This document shows, piece after piece, positions 34,363 through 44,019 of a DNA stretch of 64,000 nucleotides. The notes under the pieces were generated by a model. That model saw nothing but the letters and a program-made list of their open reading frames with translations, was not told the DNA's origin and did no database searches. Both the position numbers and the translations under genes were made by a program. This stretch comes from Closterium sp. Naga37s-1 (Eukaryota > Streptophyta > Zygnematophyceae > Desmidiales > Closteriaceae), in contig CANJKZ010000011.1 in assembly GCA_947471745.1 (NCBI GenBank), positions 1,364,001-1,428,000 of the forward strand, read 5' to 3'. The number at the start of each line of letters is the position of its first letter. The first letter of the stretch is position 1.

Positions 34363-35071
34363 GATCGAGTTCGCCTACAACAAAGCCACGTCAGAAACTA
34401 CGAAGCAGACGCCGTTTTACCTTGACTATGGGCAGAACCTCACAGTGCCCATGCCGCCGAGCCCAGACAACCCGACGCCACGAGCGCAGTAGTTCGCCGA
34501 AATCCTGCGGGCTCCCCGAACGCGTGCAGCAGAGGCAATTACAAAAGTGAATGGTATCGCTAAAAGGAACGCCAACCGCCACCGCCACCCAATCGCGTAC
34601 CAGTCACGATACTACATTCTGCTCGACACTTAAAACTTACGCCAACCCGTCGCGCCAAAATACGCATTCGCCACTTTGGCCCATTCTATATAAGCCAGAT
34701 GATCATGCCCATCTCCTATTACATGCCGACTGGTACATCCGCCCATCATTCCACGTCAGTCTCCTTCGACCATACATCCCGACCACCAGCCAACTACCAC
34801 GACATCGACCACTCTCGATGGCGCGTTTTGCCTGCATCGGAGTCCATCGTCGACCTCGAGATTTTTTTTAGCCATCGGATTCGCCACCTCAATGGATCTG
34901 AGAGGATCGAATCGATCGTCCGCTGGAAAGACCACACACCGACGGAAGTCAGTTGGGTGCCTTTGGGCAGCATCGAAAACAACCCTATCCTCCAAGTGTA
35001 TCGGCGAAGCCAAGGATTCCGCGATATGCACACACTCGCTTAGTGGAGGGGCTTCTTGGGGAGGGGGGTAT
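34363..35071 (+). mobile_element. Ty3/gypsy 3' fragment, integrase C-terminus with chromodomain-like tail, broken
   Basis: The translation gives LIEFAYNKATSETTKQTPFY, the classical gypsy integrase segment. It is followed by FHVSLLRPYIP-like and DLEIFFSHRIRH...YIVRWKDHTPTEVSWVPL-like pieces. The last resembles the chromodomain of chromoviruses (E-I-L-H-R and V-K-W-K-G). A purine tract GGGGAGGGGGG (about 35059-35069) precedes the LTR start. The upstream part of the element is missing and the remainder has several breaks. This is the only Ty3 trace in the window. Confidence 0.82.
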
Positions 35072-36049
35072 TGTAAGGAATTTATCAGCATTCCTTACCG
35101 CGCACCTCAGCAATGCGTACATGACCAACAGTTTCTTCGCTCGTTAATACTAGCGGTGTTTCGCCATCTTCGCGCGTCACTTTTGCCAAACCTCGTACTG
35201 CTGGACTTGGCCGGATCGGCCTATGCTTTGGGAATAGCCCGAACCTCGCTGCCAGCTTTGCACTAGCTAGCTTGCACGCACCGCGTTACCATTTGCGTCT
35301 TTCGCTACCAATGTTCGCTCACAAGTTACCAAACATTTGTACTCGTTTGATTCCTTAGTGCATTCTTCACTCGTTCAATTGCACCCGTAACAGTAACTAA
35401 TCGTAACAAACCGTTATTGACTGGGATTCAACACAGCCCTCTGCATTATACCTTCTCATACCGTCACTGATCACAACTTCACTTTCAATTCGCACCATTG
35501 CTACCATATTGCTTGCCTGCTCGCCGCGGAGTCGCGCCTGTGATCCCCGTCACTAGCCATCGCGCTTTGGTGAGCGCATGCACTGTCTCGCTTATTAGTT
35601 CCCTGCGCTCTTGCGATCGCATCTTAGTCGCTCCGCATCGCGATACGGTCTCGCTAACGCTCTCTCCCACGTACTCCTCTGCGCGACGAGTTAGCGCTCT
35701 TGCAATGCAAACACCGTCCCTCCGCAACTTGCTCCGGGTTCACTGCCTCGCACCCTTGCGCACACCCCCTTGCTGCCCTTCCGTATTGCACACGTGCTAC
35801 CATTCCGCACTCCCCGTTGCTGCCGTAACGCCCTCTCTCCACGGAATCGCGGCCTCTATTTCAAGCTGCCATTAAGCTGTGCTAACTTCCGCTATCTTCC
35901 TCACTCATTCCGCTTTCGCCTTTCCTCTCATTCCGCTGTATCCCTTCCACCAATTCCGCTCTTAACCTTGCTCCCATTCGGCCACCTTCCTTTGCATGCG
36001 AGAGTGAGCAGCTCTTTCATGCGCGGACTGTGAGGGTGCGCGCGGCGCC
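35072..36049 (+). other. Start of a Ty3/gypsy LTR grading into the RPB8 5' flank
   Basis: TGTAAGGAAT at 35072 follows the purine tract, as expected for a 3' LTR. GTAAGGAAT (35073-35081) and ATTCCTTAC (35090-35098) form a perfect 9-bp inverted repeat. The right end of the LTR is not evident because its partner is absent. The last few hundred bases before 36050, with several ATTCCGCT-like words, are probably the RPB8 promoter and 5' untranslated region. No TATA box stands out. Confidence 0.5.
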
Positions 36050-38267
36050 ATGGCGGACAGCATTCTCTTCGAGGATATCTTCACGCTCACCGACATGGAC
36101 GTCGGCGGCAAGAAGTTCGACAAAGGTTCGTTCGCTCTCTCGCTGCCCGTCCTGCGGGTTGCGCGTCTCGCGCTCTTGGCGAGAGGTGGGTGGTGGATGG
36201 AGGGGTGTAAATTAAATGGGCGGGAGTTAAGTGGCTCCTTCACACGCCTCCCAGTCTCTTCATTTCCTTCTTCTCTGCTCCCCTCACTCCCCCACACACA
36301 CCCCCAACTCTCTCTCCCCCACGATTGCGCAGCGAGTTCGACATGCGGCTGTGCTTTAGAAAGCCACAAACCTCTTCTCGCCAGGACCTTACTTTCTTTC
36401 TCCCCCCGTCCCCCCCTCCCCTCCCGACCCCCCCCTCGGCCCCTCCCCCTCGCGTTTCCCTCCCCGCATCCCCCCCCCCTTTCCCGCCCCCGTCCCCCGT
36501 GCCCCCTGGGCAGTGTCGCGCATAGAGGCGCGCAGCGAGCAGTTTGACATGGCGCTGTCGCTGGACGTGAACACGGAGGTGTACCCGCTGGCCGCAGGCG
36601 ACAAGTTCACCCTCGCGCTCTCGCCCACGCTCAGCCTCGAAGGCGTCTCCGATGAAGGCGTGTACGACCAGGTGGGCCGTGAAGGGAGGGGTGTGAAATT
36701 GAGTGGGAGGCAGATGAAGGGCTGGGCGGCAGATACAGGGATGTGCGACCAGGTGGGCGGCAGAAAGTGGTGTGAGGCCAGCTTGTATGCTGACCAGACG
36801 GGTTAGATGCAGGGTATAGGGATATGGTAGGGTTTAAGGTTCACGGTTTAGTTTATTTGTGAAGGTTCAGAATTTAAGATTCACGGATAAGGGTTCAGGG
36901 GTTTAGCATCAGGGTTTAGGTGACTCGAATGAACAACCGGAGGAGGTATCTTATGGCACATGCATGACAATGGGTTCGTCACTGATGCTCTCCCACCCAG
37001 CCTACAAAGCATGGTGGGCAGCACAGTCACAATGTTGAACACAAGCGAGGGCAGAATACTAGACAGCACTGCTGAGGTATGTGTGTGTTTCAGTGCAAGC
37101 CTTGGACAGGTGAGGAGGTCTGTGGTCAGATAACAGTATAGTATGCACTAGGCACGGTTTGTACCCCATCAGGGGTGCAGGGAAAAGTTTGGATAACAAA
37201 ATATGGGAAAGGTTTTTGCAGGCAGGCTGTCAGACACTGCAGTTGAACGCACAAAGAGGGTCGCAATATCCCGGCATGCCCTCTCAGAAGCGGTGCCTCA
37301 GCATGTGAGCCTTCATCCTCAGCATGTGAGCCTTCATCCTCAGCATGTGAGCCTTCATCCTCCACCCTCTTCTCCACCGTGCCTCCATGCCTTTCCCTCC
37401 ACCCCTCTACCCTCTCCCACGCCTCCACGCACGCACCCACCCCCTGCGTGGAAATGACATGCATGCAGTTGGAGTGGCGCTGTTCAATGGACCACTATGA
37501 GTACGTGATGTACGGCCAAGTATGAGCCTCATGCCATTGCCGCCCTCTGTGCTCGATCCCTCCCTGCCTGCACGCCATCCCTGCAGTGGGGGCGGCGGTC
37601 ACTGATGGACCACTATTAGTACGTGATGTAGGGCCTAAACCCCCTCTACCCCGCCCCCTTTCCCCTTCCCCCCCCCCCCCCCTTCCCCCCCTTCACCCCC
37701 ACTGCGTGCCACTCTGTCCCTGCAGTCGGGGAGGCAGTCACTGATGGACCGCTACGAGTACGTGATGTATGGCAAGCTCTACAAGTACAGCGACGCCACT
37801 GGCAGCGCCGCCGACGCGTGAGTCCCTCTGCCTGCTGCCTCCTCTCTCTCTCAATGCTTCTCTCATTCACCTTTGTGCTCGCCACACGATCTGGAGACAC
37901 TGTAGTTCAGAACACTCCTGGTCGTGCTGGTGGCTTAGCGTGTGTTTTGGTGAAAGCATGAGCTTTGATGCTATGCATATTTTCTGTAACAGCGCCCTGC
38001 TATTCGATTCCTGCCTGGTACCGAATGCTACCCGGAAGCCATTCTGTCCCTATGCTTGTCAGTGCAGTGCAACGTCTCGTCCTTGACTTTGTTGCTGATT
38101 CATTATCTTCTTTCTGCTTGCATTCTCCCCTCCTTGCGGCTGCTGCTTGCAACAGCGAAATCTACGTCTCATTTGGTGGTTTGCTCATGCGCTTGGCTGG
38201 GGATAGCACAAACCTAAAAGATTTCCATATTGATCAGCGGCTGTATATTCTTATTAGAAAGGTCTAA
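36050..38267 (+). CDS. RPB8: RNA polymerases I, II and III subunit RPB8 (RPABC3), four exons
   Basis: Encodes the small shared subunit of the three nuclear RNA polymerases, an OB-fold protein at the polymerase periphery. Exons are 36050-36125, 36514-36671, 37726-37817 and 38156-38267, all with GT donors and AG acceptors. Their phases close to 145 codons plus TAA, the normal length of the family (145-150). Recognised segments are LFEDIFTL and GGKKFDKVSR (exons 1-2), [19 protein letters not shown] (exon 2), [13 protein letters not shown] (exon 3) and [11 protein letters not shown] with the C-terminal [11 protein letters not shown] (exon 4). These match plant and animal RPB8 position by position. 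The start is the first ATG in frame and agrees with the family N-terminus. The 1054-bp second intron holds two decayed copies of exon 3. The gene looks intact; splice sites are inferred from consensus and homology. Confidence 0.96.
37299..37362 (+). repeat. 21-bp minisatellite in RPB8 intron 2
   Basis: Three tandem copies of CAGCATGTGAGCCTTCATCCT. Non-coding in the gene's reading. Confidence 0.9.
37469..37519 (+). pseudogene. Decayed duplicate of RPB8 exon 3, copy 1
   Basis: Preceded by an AG acceptor (ATGCAG) and followed by GTATGA, this 51-bp piece reads [17 protein letters not shown], clearly matching exon 3 ([19 protein letters not shown]). It has no stop and is a multiple of three in the same phase as exon 3, so it could in principle be spliced in. 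It lacks the rest of exon 3. Confidence 0.8.
37587..37640 (+). pseudogene. Decayed duplicate of RPB8 exon 3, copy 2
   Basis: Starts after CCCTGCAG exactly as exon 3 does and matches it through GTCACTGATGGACC and GTACGTGATGTA. In the exon 3 frame it carries TAG after MDHY and another TAG after VM, so it cannot serve as an exon. Confidence 0.8.
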
Positions 38268-38484
38268 ACTGTTTCATCTTATGCTGCGTAGAGTGCTATG
38301 TATGTTCTTACACGTTCTCAAGATGTATGAATCACATACAAATTATACGGAACAAGTCCAGTCCAGACTGCCCTTTTTCTTTTTTCACAGGCACAAATCA
38401 ATATTTTATTGCTGAGTACAACTTAAGCACCCACTAACCAAACGTACAACTGTAACAAGTGTATAGAACGAGTGAGTACGATCG
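38268..38484 (+). other. RPB8 3' untranslated region and flank
   Basis: About 217 bp of AT-rich sequence between the RPB8 stop and the Mutator-like insertion. AATATTTTATTG near 38400 may lie near the polyadenylation site, but no canonical AATAAA is present. No gene is seen. Confidence 0.5.
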
Positions 38485-38493
38485 AAAATGAAT

Positions 38494-38672
38494 GGGAAAA
38501 TATTTCAATGGTAACTTACATGGGGCACTATAACGCGTACGGTAACGATTTCAACACGTTTGGTAACTCCGCTAACGCGTTTGGTAATTCGCATAACACG
38601 TTTGGTAACTCGCTTAACGCGTATGGTAACTATACACTAGCAGCCCATCACGCGAATGGTAACTACATGAAA
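38494..38672 (+). repeat. Left terminal inverted repeat of the MULE
   Basis: Contains a degenerate tandem array of a 20-21-bp unit of the form AACGCGTTTGGTAACTCGCTT, about five copies. The forward frame through it reads repeated FGNS peptides, which is a consequence of the 21-bp period rather than evidence of a gene. Confidence 0.88.
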
Positions 38673-38730
38673 CTCCCGCCGAAATGATCCTGACAAAAAA
38701 GGAATTTATCAATTGTGAAAGCGTTTACGC

Positions 38731-41700
38731 CAGGGCCTCAGATATCAGGAAAGAAACCCTGAAATTCCTGATTTTGGCAGTCCATTCTCAACCTACCCTG
38801 AAAAACCAGTGTTAAGATTTTTGTGGGACTGATCTTTCAGCCTTTTTTGTGAGGCCACACTGAAATTTCAGTTTTTTTTTTCCAAGTACACTGATGCCAC
38901 AACGTTGAAACGAAACTAACACTGAAAGCGATTCTTACCTGTGTCGTGTGGATTTGACCGCAATTACAGGGAATCTCAGATTCCCGTGGTGAAGGCACCG
39001 CGGGGCAAGACGAACCTGTGGAATTTTGCCTCCAATTCACGATTGAGCGGTGCTTTGTTGGCGCGGCGCCACACATCATTGGGCCGTTTTGCTGCAGCAT
39101 CTTTTCTTGGCCAATCCGAACGTGGCCAGTGGCCACCATGTGGTGCTGGAGGGCTGCCAACGTTCCTGCCCTGTTGACAACCCAGCCCATGCACCGTGGT
39201 TGCCATCCAAGGGCCCCTTCTTCTCCAAGCTTTGCATCCGAAGCTGGGTTTCCCCCTTTCTTCCTAGTGTACCACCAAGAGGCAGCCAGCCGTGGCCTAT
39301 GCTTTTTCTGGAAACAATTCCTCTCATTGTTGCTAGCTTAGATGTCAGGATGTACCCGCTGCTCACCATGGTGGAACACCTTAACGGCACGGAAACAAAC
39401 GGCGAACACGGCGGTCAGGCGCATCGCCAGCCGCTTGTAGTCCGTTCTGAAGCAGTTACGGGCCTCGATTTATTGTTTTCGAGCATAGCGGAAGTCAACG
39501 ACAACGAGAAGCCACCAGATCCCGAGCCGCCCGACAAAATCCCGTTCGAACACATCGATGAGGAGGGTTGGTGTGCATCCCCGACAGCGCCAGTCACGGA
39601 GCAGGACAGCTCGCCGCCTCCAGCTGAAAAACTGGCTCCCGAACCCGTGACCAAGAAATCCAGCCGATACATGCAGTCAAGGCTGCCATGGTTTACAAAG
39701 GGGGCTGACGACGGAGCTACCCTGCCGTCGCCAGCCGATCAACGGTCGTCGCCCGTGATTGCCGGCCCACAGGAGTCGCCATCGGTTCCTGGTCCTTCTA
39801 AGCAGTCAGGACGCGACGAGATTTACGCTGAGTGTCTGTATAAGTACAAGACCGAGTGGCTAGACAGGTTTTCGTGGCTCATTCTTTTGCGGCAATCTGA
39901 CGGTCTCCCAGCTTTCAAGTGCTCTATCTGTACCGAGCATGCAGGTTACGCTGGAAAGTGCGGGAAGGGCGGGAGGGGCGCGTCGGACGTAAAGACGCAA
40001 GCTTTCAAGAGGCATGCTGCAACAACGAAGCACAAAGAGGTGGTCAAGCACCAGGAAAAGCTTCTTGCTGAAGCTGGCCGGCAGCCACGGATCAACGGTG
40101 ACAACCTCGCTCGCGACACCGAGAAGGAACGCGTCATCGCGCTGTGCGACTCTCTGCTCTTCGTAACCAAGCTCTGCTCTTCGTAACCAAGCAAGATGCA
40201 CCCATTGAGTTATGGGTGAATCTTGTTCGCTATCTCGCGGCGAAGAAGGTTCCGGGATTCCCCGCGAAGGGATACGGAACCTATTACACAACGTGAGTAC
40301 CCGCTGTCAGATATTGTTCGTGATGTTGCTTTTGTTTACCTTTTGTGTAAGCACTAACATTGGCTCACATGCTCCACAGGTACGGCTTTGGGCAACTAAC
40401 ACAAGCGATTGCCACGTGGTTGCACACAACGCAACTCCAGCACCTCCTTACAAGTCCTTACATCGGAATTACATGTGACAAGAGCACGGACCGGTGCCGG
40501 GGAAAGCACATGATCATATTCGCGACCTTCATCGGGGAGAATCGCATCGTCACCGAGATCCTTGCCCTTCTGACCGTGGAGAAGTGCGACGCTGCCTCTC
40601 TACTCTACGTGTTTGTGTCCCACCTGCATGCCCTCGGCATCGAGATTGCCAAGATCTCTGGTATGAGCACCGATGGCGCGAGTGTGATGATGGGAAGCAA
40701 GAATGGTCTTGTCGCTCGACTGCGCCTCCGCATACCGCATCTCGTCTCAAGCCACTGCATAGCCCACAGGTACGTTCGCTTTTGTTCTAGCGGGAATCCT
40801 GATTATCCATATCTCGGCCTTGCTGATACCCCGTGTTGCATGTTTGTGTTGTGATGTGCCTGCAGGGAGGCCCTCGCGGCAAAAGATGCAGCGGATGCAA
40901 TCCCCGAGTTCGACATGGTGGACGGGCTGATCCGTCAAGTCGCTGAGTATCTCGGCCGTTCCAGCCCCTGGCACCAACGATTTTTGGAGTTGCAGGAACT
41001 CTTCACGGCTACGAATCTGGAGCTTCAAGGCATTCATCAAGTCCGCTGGCTCTCCAGGGGTGATGCCGTTCTGCGAACGGTGGCGGTCTTCCCTGCGCTC
41101 ATCGTCATGCTGTCTGAGTGGGACGAAACTCTGTACCAGCTCGCCACCAGCTACAGGTTCCATTTCTTGTTGTTCTTCCTTACAGACGTGCTCGAGCAGC
41201 TGAACATCTTGAACAAGTCCTTCCAACAGCGAGAGGTGAGCAACAAGTCCTTTCAGCGTGTGCTGCACTTCTCATGATGTCTAGTTTTTGTATGCGTGAC
41301 TTCTTTGCGTGTATGTCAATGCATTTATATTGTGGGAGCTTAAGCACAACACATATTGTTTGATAAATCACCCCCCTGGCTCACTTTCCTTGTGTCCCTC
41401 TGTGTTATTTCTGTCGCCCTCTCATAGCTTGACATCGTAGGTGTCCATGAGCAGATCAGGAGAACCATGTCTCACCTGGAGACCCGCTACGTCGACTGCG
41501 GCGATGATTTTGGAGGCGGGTTGAGTGCGCGCCTGTCCCCGTTCATCTTGAAGTACGGGCCTGACAGTGACAAGCCCGAGGTGACAGTGTAGGGTGTGGA
41601 CTCTGACGGTCGGCCGACTACACACAAGTTCCAACTGCATGAGAACCCAAGCGAGGACTACCCAACTCTGGGAACACACGACGCCTGCGTTGATCTCTGC

Positions 41701-42771
41701 ACAGCATTTGCCGAGACGCTCGTCAAAAACCTCAGCAAGAGGTTTGAAGACTTGGACAACCTGGTGGGAGTGAGGCTCTTCATGCCAGACGAGTACCCGC
41801 CTGGGAGAGCGGAGCGCCACAAACAGTGTGTCGAGTGGCTCATGTCACTCGTCTCGCTGTTCAGGGCACAGGAGACTGACGACATCCTTCCAGGTACTCG
41901 CATTTTGTGCACCCTTGTTGTCCATGATTCTCTTTGTTCCTATGTTTCAATAGTGCCATGCCATGCATACACGGGTATACCATGCCAAGCCATCCAATCT
42001 AACTGACAATCTCCCTTCTGTTTTGTGTGGCAGGGATCGACAAACTGCGGGCGATGAAAGAACTGCGTGCCTTCTGCCCCATCCTCGCAGGTGCCCCGAA
42101 TAACGAGCGAAGCTTCCACGCCGGGCTAACAGCGATGCTGAAGACAAGCGATTGGACGACTAGCTACCCCAACCTCGTGCGTCTCTGGGTGGCTGTCGCA
42201 GTGCTGCCGCTGAGCACAGTGGAATATGAGCGCGGGTTTTCCCGCCAGAATATCATCAAATCGTGGCAGCGTGGGAGCCTCAAAGACGCTCGGCTTGAAG
42301 ATCTCGTCACGATGTCGCTCCTCGACTACGAGCCTGACTACAACGAACTGGTGAAAATCTGGCGCAGCTACAAGAAGCGCCGGCCATTTGGCAATGTGGC
42401 AGCACCTCTAGCAAGAGAGGGGGAGGGAAGTGGCAGGGGAAAGGAGGCACTCGAGGAGTGGGAAGAACCAAAGGCGCAGGGGAGTGATGATGAGTCTGAT
42501 TCCGATGCTGATACATGGATGACTCCTATTAGATAAAAAGAGCAGCTGCTCTTTTCTAGGAAGCTACTGTAGTAACTGTACTCCTGAATTTTAAATCAAG
42601 ACTTTATAATAGTTTCAGCTTTTTTACTAGTGGAACCCTGATGGATCAGTCTTTTTTTTTAGCACAACACTGTCATTTCAGGCTTTTTTTTTTAGGAACA
42701 CTGTCAATCAGAGTTTACACGCAAGGGGACCCTGAAGGGTATACGACCCTAAAAGTGAATCTGAGGCCCTG
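38731..42771 (+). mobile_element. hAT-superfamily DNA transposon
   Basis: 4041 bp with 13-bp terminal inverted repeats CAGGGCCTCAGAT (38731-38743 and reverse complement at 42759-42771) and a perfect 8-bp target duplication GTTTACGC (38723-38730, 42772-42779). The 8-bp duplication and the CAGGG-type ends are typical of hAT. It carries one transposase gene in five exons with one frameshift-causing duplication and one stop, so it is a nearly complete but inactive autonomous copy. It sits inside the MULE. Confidence 0.95.
39350..42536 (+). pseudogene. hAT transposase, five exons, disabled
   Basis: Would cut and paste the hAT element. Exons are 39350-40292, 40380-40769, 40866-41235, 41428-41893 and 42034-42536 with GT-AG introns. 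An N-terminal Cys/His zinc-finger region (CSICTEHAGYAGKC...KRHAATTKH) is followed by the RNase-H-like core. The core shows YIGITCDKSTD (first acidic residue), ISGMSTDGASVMMG and SSHCIAHR. The C-terminal dimerisation region reads WVAVAVLPLSTVEYERGFS, then NIIKSWQRGSLKDARLEDL. A 20-bp tandem duplication (CTCTGCTCTTCGTAACCAAG, about 40152-40191) shifts the frame in exon 1; the exon phases fit only if it is counted once. TAG at 41590 stops exon 4. It resembles the vertebrate ZNF862-like hAT group. The ATG choice (39350, or 39371) is uncertain. Confidence 0.9.
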
Positions 42772-42779
42772 GTTTACGC

Positions 42780-42886
42780 ACAGTTTTATCTTTCTTGAAC
42801 AAGTCCCGCCGCGACTTTGAAGGACCTCGTTTGTTATATTACCATGGACCGAAAAGTTTCAGAGGCGTTTTATATATATATGTAGC
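42780..42886. other. MULE interior piece between hAT and copia I
   Basis: 107 bp of MULE interior, ending in GTAGC (42882-42886), the left target duplication of copia I. Confidence 0.75.
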
Positions 42887-43019
42887 TGTCAAACTTATAT
42901 CTGCTATAGTCTATTTAGGTTGTAGTGGGGTAGATCTTAGAGGGTACAACACTTATGTGTTTCCTACTTGTACCCATCTCATTTCTAGTTCATTCATTCT
43001 TTCATCAATTCTTCTCACA
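42887..43019 (+). repeat. 5' LTR of element I
   Basis: 133 bp, TGTCAAAC...TTCTCACA, followed directly by the TGGTATAGAGC primer site (43020-43030). Confidence 0.95.
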
Positions 43020-43030
43020 TGGTATAGAGC

Positions 43031-44019
43031 TAGTTTCGAGTTTTTTTAAAAGGGCCCACCACTGAAATTTTTCACTGCCTGCTCGACGCGCGCGTCGCGC
43101 CTTCCCTTCGAGGCCCGTCGCGGCCCCTGCGCCTGCCCTTAGAGCCAGCGCCGGCCCCGTAAGGCCCCGTAAGGCCCCGTTTACGGCCCCGTTTAAGGCC
43201 CCGTAAGGCCCCGTAAGGCCCCGTTTACGGCCCCGTTTAATGCCCCGTAAGGCCCCGTAAGGCCCCGTAAGGACCCGTCAGGCCCCGTAAGGCCCCGTTC
43301 ACGGCCCCATTTAAGGCCCCGTAAGGCCCCGTAAGGCCCCGTAAGGCCCTGTAAGGCCCCGTAAGGCCCCGTCAGGCCTCGTAAGGCCCCGTTATCGGCC
43401 CCGAAAGGCCCCGTAAGGCCCCGTCAGGCCCCGTTTAAGGCCCCGTAAGGCCCCGTCAGGCCCCGTTTGCGGCCCCGTCAGGCCCCGTAAGGCCCTGTCA
43501 GGCCCCGTTAGAGGCCCCGTACGGACCCGTCAGGCCCCGTTATCGGCCCCGTCAGGCCCCATCAGGCCCTGTAAGGCCCCGTCCGGCCCTGCCCCGGCCC
43601 TACCCCAACCTGTCGCGGCCCTGCGCCGGCCCTGCCGCGGCCCAGTCGCAGCTCTGCCCCGGCCCTGCTCCTGCACTGCCGCGGCCCGGCCCCGGCCCTG
43701 CCCCGGACCTGTCGCGGCCTCGCCCCGGCCCTGTCCCGGCCCTGCTCCGACCCTGCCCCGGCCCTGCCCAGGCCCTGCCCCGGCCCTGCCCCGGCCCTGC
43801 CCCAGCCCTGCCCCGGCGCTGCCCCGGCCCTGCCCCGGCCCTGCCCCGGCCCTGCTACTCAACTGTCGCGGCCCTGCCCCAACCCGGCCCCGGCCCTACC
43901 CCGACCCTGCCCCAGCCTCTCCCCTGGTAAGAGCGCCGCGCTGCCGAGCCACACCGCCCTGCCTGGCCTGCTTAGCCGAGTTGCACTGCTGCTGCTGCTA
44001 GCCTGCTGCTTCTCCTGTC
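43031..44019 (+). repeat. GC-rich tandem-repeat leader of element I
   Basis: After a primer-proximal stretch shared with A (AAAAGGGCCCACCACTGAAA), about 43150-43570 is a GGCCCCGTAA decamer array and about 43580-43920 is a CCCGGCCCTGC array. It is about 1.0 kb against 1.4 kb in A, so repeat number differs between close relatives. Confidence 0.85.

Noticed and set aside
35100-36049. Host gene upstream of RPB8
   Set aside because: Only short frames without motifs; better explained as gypsy LTR plus RPB8 promoter.
36830-36920. Telomere-like TTTAGGG words in RPB8 intron 2 (also GGGTTTAGGGTTTAGGGG near 33570)
   Set aside because: Only one to three degenerate units among unrelated sequence; not an array.
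38472-38687. 71-codon frame with FGNS repeats
   Set aside because: Lies in the MULE inverted repeat; the 21-bp unit length makes it look protein-like, and the inverted copy at 61029-61207 shows it is a terminal repeat.
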